A DNA stretch of 64,000 nt from Chryseobacterium flavum (GTDB lineage Bacteria; Bacteroidota; Bacteroidia; Flavobacteriales; Weeksellaceae), in the NCBI RefSeq assembly GCF_003385595.1, contig NZ_QNUE01000004.1, forward strand, positions 62,001 through 126,000, in the 5' to 3' direction. The notes under the pieces were generated by a model. The model was not told the DNA's origin. It did no database searches and worked only from the letters and a program-made list of their open reading frames with translations. Of this stretch, positions 10,627 through 18,524 are shown piece after piece (positions within the stretch are counted from its first letter, which is position 1; each line of letters begins with the position of its first letter). The translations under genes were made by a program, and so were the position numbers.

Positions 10627-12087
10627 ATGGGAAAAAAAACAAATTCAGAATTAAAAGAATATTTTAAAGCAGGGAAAAGGCCTACAGAAGTTCAATTCGG
10701 AGATCTGGTTGATAGTTTTGCCAATCTGGAAGATCCACAACTGTTTCCCAAAAACTATATAAGAAAGGCATTAAGGATTGACTTTCCCCATCAACTATCT
10801 GATCAGGCTACTGACATCCTTTTGGGAAACAGGGGAATGTCAGGGTTGCTTGAAGTGGAAATTGTGGGAACATGGGTATATGAGAATACTGTAGGAAATA
10901 TTAAGAAGCTCTTCCAGATAGGGTTCAACCCGGATAATTCGGTGTGGTATACACCTACGTCAAGAATCGTGGAAGCGGGTGGGCCTATTATTAATCATAT
11001 TTATATCGGGGATGTTGTCTGGGATGCTAATATTAATCAATATAAAATAACAATTTACCACACCCATTATGCAGGGAATATATACGATGTCAGAATTACT
11101 TACCACTGCCCGTTTGATACACAGGATTTTAGTGATGTAAAACTTTCAGACGTCTATACCAATCCTATCTCAGGACAAAGAATCCACTATATCCACTATA
11201 ATGATAATCTTGGAGTCGGAACTTCCTTACCTGAAACCAGTCTTCATGTGAAGGCACCAAGAAACCGGGGCGATGCCAACGTGGTTGGTGCGCTGCTTGA
11301 CAGAAGTGAGGCTGCGGGAGGAAGCAATATTGTCCAAATGAAATACCATTCAACAGCTGATCTTGAACTTAATTCGCTTTTTACAGGAGCTAACTTCAGG
11401 TATGGTTCTTATGGAGACTTTAATATCGTTAATAATATTAATGATGGTACCTATGGAGCAATTAACCTGGTAACAAATGCAAAAACAAGACTGAATGTAC
11501 AGGCGAACGGGAAAATTGGGATTGGAACTGAAATACCGGCTGCAAAAATGAATATTGTCTCAGGTTATTACACTCCTGAAGGAGAAGGAACTTTGATGGT
11601 AGGAGATCCGGGACACGTCAACTTAAGATTTGGGTATACCGATCGCTATAGCTGGATACAGAGCCATGGATCATCACCACTGCATATCAATCCTCTGGGG
11701 AACAATGTGATTCTGAGCAGAGAAGCAGGCAATGTAGGAATTGGGACAGAGAACCCCGACCAGAAGCTTACGGTAAAAGGAAAAATCCATGCAGAAGATG
11801 TTATTGTGGATATGAATGTACCGGCAGATTATGTCTTCCAGAAATATTTTGACGGTCAGTCTCCGATCAGGCCGGATTATGAAATGACCGGGATCAATGA
11901 GCTGGAATCTTTTGTAAAAGAACATAAGCATCTGCCGGAAATTCCTTCCGCGGAAGAAATATTGAATGGGGGAGTTGGTTTGGGAGAATTCCAGATGAAG
12001 CTGCTTCAGAAAATTGAAGAGTTAACACTATATATTATTTCTCAGAATAAAGAAATAGAAAATTTAAAATCAATAATTGAAGAATAA
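10627..12087 (+). CDS. Fibre-like protein D (last of four tandem paralogues)
   Basis: 486 residues, 2 nt after the stop of C. The anchor reads KKTNSELKEYFKAGKRPTEV then QFGDLVDSF. Residues about 40-190 match the corresponding domain of C. The body between about 200 and 370 is unique (ANVVGALLDRSEAAGGSNIV, then a NIVSGYYTPEGEGTLMVGD segment), flanked by NVGIGT-type repeats. The last 100 residues and their DNA are nearly identical to C. A rho-independent terminator follows at 12111, ending the presumed operon. The fibre role is inferred from repeats, the shared tail and the phage-like motifs of gene A. Confidence 0.75.
   Translation: MGKKTNSELKEYFKAGKRPTEVQFGDLVDSFANLEDPQLFPKNYIRKALRIDFPHQLSDQATDILLGNRGMSGLLEVEIVGTWVYENTVGNIKKLFQIGFNPDNSVWYTPTSRIVEAGGPIINHIYIGDVVWDANINQYKITIYHTHYAGNIYDVRITYHCPFDTQDFSDVKLSDVYTNPISGQRIHYIHYNDNLGVGTSLPETSLHVKAPRNRGDANVVGALLDRSEAAGGSNIVQMKYHSTADLELNSLFTGANFRYGSYGDFNIVNNINDGTYGAINLVTNAKTRLNVQANGKIGIGTEIPAAKMNIVSGYYTPEGEGTLMVGDPGHVNLRFGYTDRYSWIQSHGSSPLHINPLGNNVILSREAGNVGIGTENPDQKLTVKGKIHAEDVIVDMNVPADYVFQKYFDGQSPIRPDYEMTGINELESFVKEHKHLPEIPSAEEILNGGVGLGEFQMKLLQKIEELTLYIISQNKEIENLKSIIEE
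11755..12034 (+). repeat. 280-bp near-identical repeat, copy 2 (3' part of fibre gene D)
   Basis: Partner of 10314-10593, at a constant offset of 1441 bp. The mismatches I see include CAC/CAT, GTATTTGAG/GTCTTCCAG and CCC/ACC codon changes. Confidence 0.8.
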
Positions 12088-12110
12088 ATAGAATTGTTCA
12101 ATAACTGGTG

Positions 12111-12135
12111 GCTGGTCTCATTGAGGCCAGCTTTT
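12111..12135 (+). terminator. Rho-independent terminator of the fibre gene cluster
   Basis: Stem GCTGGTCTC/GAGGCCAGC (9 bp, one G-U pair), 3-nt loop, then TTTT, 24 nt after the stop of fibre gene D. Confidence 0.75.
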
Positions 12136-12150
12136 ATGCTCCCTGTAACT

Positions 12151-12180
12151 AAAACAAAAAAACCTCTGATTAATCAGAGG
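12151..12180 (-). terminator. Terminator of tRNA-Phe copy 1
   Basis: On the minus strand, the 18-nt palindromic hairpin CCTCTGATTAATCAGAGG follows the tRNA and is followed by a T-run. Confidence 0.75.
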
Positions 12181-12311
12181 CTTTCAAGTGGTTTCTCCAG
12201 GAATCGAACCAGGGACACATGGATTTTCAATCCATTGCTCTACCAACTGAGCTAAGAAACCATTATATTTTTGTTTGTCTTACTTCGTTGTTTTAAAGTG
12301 ATGCAAAAGTA
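12163..12311 (-). repeat. About 150-bp direct repeat, copy 1 (whole tRNA-Phe unit)
   Basis: Promoter -7 element, leader, tRNA and terminator hairpin are repeated at 12474-12622 at a constant offset of 311 bp. Only a couple of mismatches near the hairpin are visible. The repeat is a complete transcription unit. Confidence 0.85.
12189..12261 (-). tRNA. tRNA-Phe (GAA), copy 1
   Basis: The 73-nt minus-strand cloverleaf has acceptor GGTTTCT/AGAAACC, D-arm AGCTCAGTTGGTAGAGC, anticodon loop TTGAAAA (anticodon GAA) and T-loop GGTTCGATTCC. Discriminator is A; CCA is not encoded. The tRNA sequence is the same as in the copy at 12500. Confidence 0.95.
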
Positions 12312-12334
12312 ATACATTTTATAATACCATGCAA
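12304..12334 (-). promoter_or_regulatory. Promoter of tRNA-Phe copy 1
   Basis: Minus-strand -7 element TACTTTTG (12311-12304) with TTG (12334-12332) 20 nt upstream, the Bacteroidota TTTG-N19-21-TAnnTTTG arrangement, about 43 nt before the tRNA 5' end. Confidence 0.7.
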
Positions 12335-12465
12335 GAAATATTTCCCCTTTTTTTATGATTTCATTTTATTATACAGTAAGCGGTGGAATAACAGAGTGAT
12401 AGGTATTTAATTATTTTTTATCGGCCTTACCCTGATAGGAAATATCATTTTCTTATTAGAATGTA

Positions 12466-12491
12466 CAAAAAAACCTCTGACTAATCAGAGG
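12466..12491 (-). terminator. Terminator of tRNA-Phe copy 2
   Basis: Minus-strand hairpin CCTCTGATTAGTCAGAGG followed by a T-run of eight. Confidence 0.75.
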
Positions 12492-12622
12492 TTTTCAAGT
12501 GGTTTCTCCAGGAATCGAACCAGGGACACATGGATTTTCAATCCATTGCTCTACCAACTGAGCTAAGAAACCATTATATTTTTGTTTGTCTTACTTCGTT
12601 GTTTTAAAGTGATGCAAAAGTA
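12474..12622 (-). repeat. About 150-bp direct repeat, copy 2 (whole tRNA-Phe unit)
   Basis: Partner of 12163-12311. The sequence between the two units (12335-12465) is not repeated. Confidence 0.85.
12500..12572 (-). tRNA. tRNA-Phe (GAA), copy 2
   Basis: Same 73-nt tRNA-Phe sequence as at 12189, with its own promoter and terminator. Confidence 0.95.
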
Positions 12623-12645
12623 GTAAGTTTAAGTATATAAAGCAA
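12615..12645 (-). promoter_or_regulatory. Promoter of tRNA-Phe copy 2
   Basis: Minus-strand TACTTTTG (12622-12615) with TTG at 12645-12643, spacing 20 nt, as in copy 1. Confidence 0.7.
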
Positions 12646-12681
12646 GTATTCATCACACTTTTTTTTAATAGTGTCAAAAAC

Positions 12682-14523
12682 TTACTGATTATCAGTCTGA
12701 TTATTTTCCTGTTCTTTTCTGATCTGCTCACTCATCTCTTCCAACACCGGTTTAATCGTGTTTTCCGGAAGGTCACTGATCCTGATATACATCAAACCAT
12801 CAATAGCATCATTGAAGTTTGGATCAACGTTGAAAGCAATTACTTTTGCGTTTTGTTTAATATATTTTTTAATCAGAACAGGCAGTCTTAATTCCGGTTC
12901 CAGATCATCAATAATTTTATCCAGCTTATTAAGATCAGACTCCATTTCTTCGAAAAAGATATTTTTATCCCGGTCACGCAGCTTTACTTTATACTCATTC
13001 CTTGGTGTGATGTATTGGGCCACGGCAGAATCAAAATAATTTGAGCGCATGAATTCAATCATCAGGGACTTTGAGAATTCTGAAAATTTATTGGAAATAC
13101 TCACTCCCCCCATCAGGAATTTATGGTCAGGATTTCTCAGGCATACATGTACAATACCTCTCCATAAAAGAAATAGCGGCAGGGGTTTCTGCTGGTATTC
13201 CTGGCAGATATAGGCCCTCCCCATTTCAATAACCTTTTTAAAGAATGGATGGATGTCCTGCTCAAATTCAAATAATGAACTTGTGTAGAATCCCTTGATA
13301 CCATATTTCTTCATTACTTCTCTGCCCAGTGCCATTCTGTAGGCTCCGGCGAGTTTCTGCTCAGCATTATCCCAAAGGAAAAGATGATGGTAATGCTTAT
13401 CATACTCATCCAGGTCAAACGGAAGATTACTACCTTCTCCTACAGCGCGAAAAGTAAGTTCCCTCTGGCGGCCGATTTCCCTCATAATGGAAGGAATTTC
13501 CTCGTAGGTGGTAAAATAAATCTCGTAATTTCCGTTACTGAACAGCATTTTATCGGTACCCCGCAGTTTATCAATATCTTTGATAATGTCTTCCTTAGGT
13601 GTTTCGTCAATGATATTCTGAACAATATTTTCTTCTTTTAACAGAGGAAACTTAACAGACAAATTCTGAAGATTGATGCTTTGGGCAAGAGATTTTCTTT
13701 TTTCATAATAAGATTTCATCATGTAAACCTTACGTTTAAGAAACTCACCCAGTTCTTCAATCGTTTCCATATCGTCCATAGCTTTTACAGTAATCGGACG
13801 GCCGATCCTGATTCTGATCGGTTTTTCCCTGTCATTCATCATTTCAGCAGGAAGCATCAGAGTCTGTAAATTGGGGTGAAGCTTGGCAACCTGGTAAAAT
13901 AAGCGGCTGTTTTTGGCATGGAAATACATGGGAACTACCGGGACTTTAGCCATTCTGATAAGTTTAAGTGCCGTTTTTTCCCAGTCTTTATCCAGAATTT
14001 CTCCATAAGGATTGTTCTTGTTAGATACTTCCCCTGCAGGAAAAATACCTACGCAGCCTCCGTTCTGCAAATGTTTTAATGTCTCTCGCATTCCGGAAGA
14101 GCTGCTGTATGCTTCTTTTCTGTTTTCAAATGGATTTACAGCAATTACATAGGGTTCCATGGGTTTAATCTTTTCCAACAGGAAATTTCCCATAACCTTA
14201 AAGTCCGGACGAACTTCTGTAAGGATTTTGCACATCAGAATTCCGTCAATAGCCCCCAGAGGATGATTTGAAACCAATATAAAAGGACCTGTTTTGGGAA
14301 TTTTTGCCAAATCTTCTTCAAAAGCTACGTAGCTTAAGTTTCTTTCTCTCACAAATGAGTCGAAAAAGTCTTTACCTTCCTTGTCTTTTAGTTTATCGTA
14401 TAATTTATTTACCTCATTTATTTTAGCAATGCTCATCACAGCAGATGCTACCGGATTCTTTAGAAATCCAATTTTACTTAAGCCGGAAGCTTTGATCAGA
14501 TCGTTTTTCGAAATTAAACTCAT
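12682..14523 (-). CDS. olsF: Bifunctional acyltransferase (OlsF-like, aminolipid synthesis)
   Basis: 613 residues. The N-terminal half is a PlsC-type O-acyltransferase (SNHPLGAIDG near residue 86, the His/Asp catalytic motif; GIFPAGEVS near 160). The C-terminal half is a GNAT-like N-acyltransferase of the OlsB/hemolysin type (AGAYRMALGREVMKKYG; EMGRAYI; LLWRGIVHV; LMGGVSIS). This fused order is that of OlsF, which carries out both acylation steps of ornithine-lipid synthesis in Serratia and Flavobacterium. In Bacteroidota the head group can also be glycine or similar, so the lipid made here is not settled. The enzyme acts at the inner face of the cytoplasmic membrane. It is transcribed in the same direction as the aspartokinase 22 bp upstream, so the two may be co-transcribed. 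Nothing in the motifs looks broken. Confidence 0.85.
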   Translation of the reverse strand: MSLISKNDLIKASGLSKIGFLKNPVASAVMSIAKINEVNKLYDKLKDKEGKDFFDSFVRERNLSYVAFEEDLAKIPKTGPFILVSNHPLGAIDGILMCKILTEVRPDFKVMGNFLLEKIKPMEPYVIAVNPFENRKEAYSSSSGMRETLKHLQNGGCVGIFPAGEVSNKNNPYGEILDKDWEKTALKLIRMAKVPVVPMYFHAKNSRLFYQVAKLHPNLQTLMLPAEMMNDREKPIRIRIGRPITVKAMDDMETIEELGEFLKRKVYMMKSYYEKRKSLAQSINLQNLSVKFPLLKEENIVQNIIDETPKEDIIKDIDKLRGTDKMLFSNGNYEIYFTTYEEIPSIMREIGRQRELTFRAVGEGSNLPFDLDEYDKHYHHLFLWDNAEQKLAGAYRMALGREVMKKYGIKGFYTSSLFEFEQDIHPFFKKVIEMGRAYICQEYQQKPLPLFLLWRGIVHVCLRNPDHKFLMGGVSISNKFSEFSKSLMIEFMRSNYFDSAVAQYITPRNEYKVKLRDRDKNIFFEEMESDLNKLDKIIDDLEPELRLPVLIKKYIKQNAKVIAFNVDPNFNDAIDGLMYIRISDLPENTIKPVLEEMSEQIRKEQENNQTDNQ

Positions 14524-14545
14524 GTGTGTTTAGTCGCAATTAATA

Positions 14546-15784
14546 TTATTGTGTTACCATTTGAACTGTATTCTTGGAAATTTGCTCCAATAATACCGTT
14601 TTATCCTGGTAAAATCTATCAATGTGATCCATCTTCGCATTTCTTACGGTGAATAAAGATACATTTTTAATTGCTTCAGTTTTAAAAATTTTTTGGAGCT
14701 CTTCGTTAAGCTCTTCTAGATGGTTAAATTTATCTTCCAGGCACAGGGCCAGTGAAATAGCAGAATTCTGCATCAGGGAAACTTTAATTTTATATTTGGA
14801 TAAATGTCCGAAAATCAAGCTCATATGATCTTCTGCGATGAAAGAAAAATCTCTGGTAGATATCTTTAAAAGATTCTGATTCTCTTTAAGAATATAAGAT
14901 TCTTCTTGCTGGTTATTCTCTGAAGCTCCTACTTTTGTACCTGCTTTGGTTGGATCTACAAAAGATTTTACATAGAAAGGAATGTTTTTCTGTTGTAATG
15001 GCTGTAATGTTTTCGGGTGAATTACACTGGCACCGTAATAAGCCATTTCAATAGCTTCTTCATAAGAGATATTGGAAAGAAGCGATACATTACTGAACTT
15101 TCTCGGATCTCCGGTCATTACTCCCGGTACATCTTTCCAGATGGTCATTGCATCAGCATTTAAACAGTATGCAAAAATAGCGGCAGAATAGTCAGACCCT
15201 TCTCTTCCCAGGGTAACCGTAAAGTTATTATCATCTGAACCAATAAATCCCTGGGTTACATAACAGATTTCCGGATTTAAGTTAGATATAAACTCCTCTG
15301 TTTTTGTCCAGTCTACAACACCTTCTCTGTATGAGTTATCAGTTTTGATATAATCCCGGGCATCCAGCCATTGATTGGTAAACTGGATTTCATTCAGATA
15401 TTCACTTACAATTTTTGTTGAAATCATTTCTCCGCAACTCACTACCTGGTCATACACAAAGTTATAATTAGGCGATTTATTTCTTCTTAAAAAAGAGTCA
15501 ATATCATCAAAGAAAAGATTGATCTCAGCAAAAACTGCATGGTTTTCAGGAAACAGACCTTCCGCAATCTCAATGTGTTTTCGTTTTATCTTTTCAATTT
15601 CAGTCTGATAGTTATCCTTTTTGAAATAAAGTTCTACAACCTTTTCCAACTCATTTGTTGTCTTGCCCATCGCAGAGATTACCAGTAAGCATTTGGCAAA
15701 TCCCTGGCTTTTTAGAACCATAGACACATTTTTCACACTTTCAGCATCTTTTACAGATGCTCCACCAAACTTGAAAATTTTCAT
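14546..15784 (-). CDS. lysC: Aspartate kinase
   Basis: 412 residues from the ATG at 15784. It phosphorylates L-aspartate, the first step towards lysine/diaminopimelate, threonine and methionine. KFGGASV at residues 5-11 and TLGREGSDYS at 191-200 are the kinase signatures, followed by IWKDVPGVMTGDPR. The last 120 residues or so fit paired ACT domains, the usual allosteric sites. It is monofunctional: no homoserine dehydrogenase follows. The frame stays open 20 codons upstream, but that extension overlaps the -7 element at 15842, and the conserved protein begins MKIFKFGG, so 15784 is preferred. The olsF-like gene is 22 bp downstream on the same strand. Confidence 0.93.
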   Translation of the reverse strand: MKIFKFGGASVKDAESVKNVSMVLKSQGFAKCLLVISAMGKTTNELEKVVELYFKKDNYQTEIEKIKRKHIEIAEGLFPENHAVFAEINLFFDDIDSFLRRNKSPNYNFVYDQVVSCGEMISTKIVSEYLNEIQFTNQWLDARDYIKTDNSYREGVVDWTKTEEFISNLNPEICYVTQGFIGSDDNNFTVTLGREGSDYSAAIFAYCLNADAMTIWKDVPGVMTGDPRKFSNVSLLSNISYEEAIEMAYYGASVIHPKTLQPLQQKNIPFYVKSFVDPTKAGTKVGASENNQQEESYILKENQNLLKISTRDFSFIAEDHMSLIFGHLSKYKIKVSLMQNSAISLALCLEDKFNHLEELNEELQKIFKTEAIKNVSLFTVRNAKMDHIDRFYQDKTVLLEQISKNTVQMVTQ

Positions 15785-15841
15785 TAAATTATTAAAAATA
15801 AAATTGTTAGATAAAAAATTACATGAGTTTTTTACGGACGT

Positions 15842-15849
15842 CAAAATTA
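15842..15849 (-). promoter_or_regulatory. -7 element upstream of aspartate kinase
   Basis: TAATTTTG on the minus strand matches TAnnTTTG; no convincing -33 element. The implied transcript starts near 15836, giving a leader of about 50 nt and arguing against the longer protein start. Confidence 0.5.
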
Positions 15850-16097
15850 TAAATTTACAACGAGATATGAAATAGCCTGATGTCCTGCAGAAATTAAGAT
15901 TTCCTTAAAATAAACCAGACCCCGGATTTTGCGGTGCTTATAGATGAAATCCGGACCCGATTATAAAAACCTGTTACTTATTATTATGCTATATTGATGG
16001 TGTATTATGTTGATATACAGTGGTTAGTGTGTTTTTTAATTAAATTTTCCTAATGTGATAAATTTTCCGAAATTTGGGAAAACATAAAAAGTAAAAT

Positions 16098-17114
16098 ATG
16101 TCAGATCAATCATTACAGACGCTAGGAGAATTTATTATTGATAAACAGGAAGATTTTCAGTATTCCACCGGGGAACTCTCCCGTCTTCTAAGTGCTATAA
16201 GGTTGGCTTCAAAAGTGGTAAACAGAGAAGTGAATAAGGCCGGGCTGGCAGATATTTTAGGAAAGTCCGGTAACGAAAACATCCAGGGAGAGGAGCAGCA
16301 GAAATTAGATGTTCTTGCAAATGAAATATTCATCACTGCACTTTCTCAGAGAGAAGTGGTATGTGGTATCGCATCAGAAGAAAATGATGATTTTATTGAT
16401 ATCAAATGTGGGGAGAACGGTCATCTGAGCAAATATGTAGTATTAATTGATCCTTTAGACGGTTCTTCAAATATTGATGTAAATGTTTCCGTAGGAACAA
16501 TCTTCTCTATCTACAGAAGAGTTACAGAGCCGGGAACTCCTGTACAGCTGGAAGATTTTTTACAGAAAGGGATTAACCAGATTGCAGCAGGATATGTTAT
16601 TTATGGCTCCTCTACAATGATTGTATATACAACAGGGAATGGAGTAAACGGATTTACGCTGGATCCTTCATTAGGGACCTATTACCTTTCACATCCGAAC
16701 CTGAGATTTCCTGCAAGCGGGAAAATCTATTCGATTAACGAAGGAAATTATATTAAGTTCCCGCAAGGAGTAAAAAATTACCTTAAATATTGCCAGATGG
16801 AAGAGGGAGACCGTCCATATACTTCAAGATATATCGGCTCTTTAGTAGCAGACTTCCATAGAAATATGCTTAAAGGAGGAATTTATATCTATCCTTCATA
16901 TTCACAGGCTCCAAATGGGAAACTGAGGCTGTTGTATGAATGTAACCCTATGGCATTCCTTGCAGAACAGGCAGGGGGTAAGGCTACAGATGGGTTCCGG
17001 AGAATTCTGGAAGTGGAGCCAACAGAACTTCACCAGAGAATCCCTTTTTTCTGTGGAAGCATTGAGATGGTAGAGAAGGCAGAAGAATTTATGCGTATTG
17101 ATAGTGTAAAATAA
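16098..17114 (+). CDS. fbp: Class 1 fructose-1,6-bisphosphatase
   Basis: 338 residues, the usual length for class 1 enzymes. It hydrolyses fructose 1,6-bisphosphate to fructose 6-phosphate in gluconeogenesis. ASEEND (92-97) and DPLDGSSN (118-125) supply the metal-binding carboxylates; [17 protein letters not shown] and [20 protein letters not shown] are class-1 substrate-site signatures. The stop overlaps the start of menC (TAATG), implying translational coupling, although the two pathways are unrelated. The 253 bp upstream, shared with the divergent aspartokinase, shows no consensus promoter for this gene. Confidence 0.95.
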   Translation: MSDQSLQTLGEFIIDKQEDFQYSTGELSRLLSAIRLASKVVNREVNKAGLADILGKSGNENIQGEEQQKLDVLANEIFITALSQREVVCGIASEENDDFIDIKCGENGHLSKYVVLIDPLDGSSNIDVNVSVGTIFSIYRRVTEPGTPVQLEDFLQKGINQIAAGYVIYGSSTMIVYTTGNGVNGFTLDPSLGTYYLSHPNLRFPASGKIYSINEGNYIKFPQGVKNYLKYCQMEEGDRPYTSRYIGSLVADFHRNMLKGGIYIYPSYSQAPNGKLRLLYECNPMAFLAEQAGGKATDGFRRILEVEPTELHQRIPFFCGSIEMVEKAEEFMRIDSVK

Positions 17115-18118
17115 TGGAAGCATCTTACTTAAGATATTTATTACAGTTTAAACGCCCGAGTGGAACATCTCGCGGCGTTTTGCTTGATAAGGAAACCTTT
17201 ATTCTGGAGATTTCAGAAGGTAATAGGAAAGGAGTTGGCGAATGTGCTGTTTTCCGGGGATTAAGTTTTGATGACAGGCCGGATTATGAAGAAAAATTAA
17301 AATGGCTTTGTGAAAATATTGAAAAGGACGAAGATTACCTGAAAGAAAATTTGAAAGAATTTCCGTCAATATGGTTTGGTTATGAACAGGCTATGCTGAA
17401 TTTCAGATATGGAAGCCGCCTTTATTTTCCAAGTGAATTTACGGATGGGAAGTCCTCGATTACCATCAATGGGCTGATCTGGATGGGAGATGTTGACTAT
17501 ATGCAAGAACAGATACAGGAGAAACTTGAAAAAGGATTTCATTGTATCAAACTGAAGATTGGAGTCAATTGGAAGGAAGAACATAGTATTCTCCGGAAGT
17601 TACGTGAAAAATTTTCTGAAAATCAATTAGAATTACGGGTGGATGCTAACGGAGGGTTTAATAAAGATGAAGCCGTAACTGTTTTACAGCAATTGGCAGA
17701 TCTTCATGTTCATTCTATCGAACAACCGATTAAAGCCGGAGACTGGAATGCTATGGCAGATTTATGCATGAAAACTCCCGTGCCTATTGCGCTGGATGAA
17801 GAACTGATTGGAATTACAGATCCAGAGAAAAAGAAAATATTGCTGGCAACGGTAATGCCGCAGTATATTATTCTGAAACCTGCTTTAGTAGGTGGTTTTA
17901 AGGGATCTGATGAATGGATCTCATTGGCAGAAGAACGAAATATCGGCTGGTGGATTACCTCTGCACTGGAGAGCAATATCGGCCTCAATGCTATTGCCCA
18001 ATATACTTTTACAAAAAATAATCCTATGCCTCAGGGGTTGGGTACAGGGGCCTTATTTGTAAATAATTTTGAATCTGGTCTCGATTTGAGAAATGAACAG
18101 CTTTGGTTCAAAAAATAA
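17114..18118 (+). CDS. menC: o-Succinylbenzoate synthase (enolase superfamily)
   Basis: 334 residues. It is a dehydratase of menaquinone synthesis, turning SHCHC into o-succinylbenzoate; menaquinone is the usual respiratory quinone of flavobacteria. Catalytic residues of the muconate-lactonising subgroup are visible: KxK at 146-148, metal ligands D177 (VDANGG), E203 (SIEQP) and D228 (ALDEE), and the second base K255 (LKPALVGG). Related enzymes include dipeptide epimerases and N-succinylamino acid racemases; the short N-terminal capping domain and LKPALVGG favour MenC. It overlaps the fbp stop by 1 nt and is followed by a long inverted repeat. Confidence 0.85.
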   Translation: MEASYLRYLLQFKRPSGTSRGVLLDKETFILEISEGNRKGVGECAVFRGLSFDDRPDYEEKLKWLCENIEKDEDYLKENLKEFPSIWFGYEQAMLNFRYGSRLYFPSEFTDGKSSITINGLIWMGDVDYMQEQIQEKLEKGFHCIKLKIGVNWKEEHSILRKLREKFSENQLELRVDANGGFNKDEAVTVLQQLADLHVHSIEQPIKAGDWNAMADLCMKTPVPIALDEELIGITDPEKKKILLATVMPQYIILKPALVGGFKGSDEWISLAEERNIGWWITSALESNIGLNAIAQYTFTKNNPMPQGLGTGALFVNNFESGLDLRNEQLWFKK

Positions 18119-18130
18119 GTGTAGCTTTTA

Positions 18131-18169
18131 GCCATTAAGAAACTTTACAAACTCAAGTTTCTTAATGGC
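18131..18169 (+). terminator. 15-bp perfect inverted repeat after menC
   Basis: GCCATTAAGAAACTT (18131-18145) pairs perfectly with 18155-18169 across a 9-nt loop, starting 12 nt after the menC stop. No T-run follows, so it may be a transcript-end stabiliser rather than a classic intrinsic terminator. Confidence 0.55.
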
Positions 18170-18524
18170 CTGAAAATACCGGAAATGATTCCTGTTTTGT
18201 TTCAGATAGGCATAATGCAAATAATTTCCTGCAATAACTGAAGGAAAAAGAAATAATTGTGTTTTTTTAGGGTGGATCAGGACAGTCTGGTATTAATAGG
18301 ATCGGATATTTTCAGTTTAAAAAGTTACGCTTTTAATTTAAATAACATCATTTACGAAAATTGCTTTCTTGATATTTTTTATAATATAAGAAAACTTCCT
18401 TTTAATCTTTTTCATAATAAAAATTGTAATTCCCTGATAAATGAATTGCAATATTTATGCCATTTTTGTGGTATCCGTTAACTTTAACGAATATTTAAAA
18501 TTGTAACATTTTTTTAATTTACAG
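18170..18524. other. Intergenic region with no convincing gene
   Basis: AT-rich stretch between menC and the convergent hydrolase gene. A 74-codon frame at 18257-18481 has a non-ATG start and a Cys/Phe/Asn-rich product with no recognisable domain; I do not call it. Confidence 0.5.

Noticed and set aside
10178-11931. Similar antisense frames in fibre genes C and D
   Set aside because: They mirror the near-identical 3' sequence of C and D on the opposite strand; the repeat explains both and nothing supports expression.
5834-12087. Invertible fibre (shufflon-like) system
   Set aside because: All four genes and all repeats are in direct orientation and no site-specific recombinase gene is visible in the window.
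15784-15849. Lysine riboswitch upstream of aspartokinase
   Set aside because: The leader is only about 50 nt, far too short for the lysine riboswitch, and no matching helices are seen.
15663-15875. Open frame on + opposite the aspartokinase start
   Set aside because: It is antisense to the conserved kinase N-terminus with no domain of its own.
18257-18481. A 74-codon frame in the menC-hydrolase spacer
   Set aside because: Non-ATG start, odd composition and no domain; no promoter element at a suitable distance.
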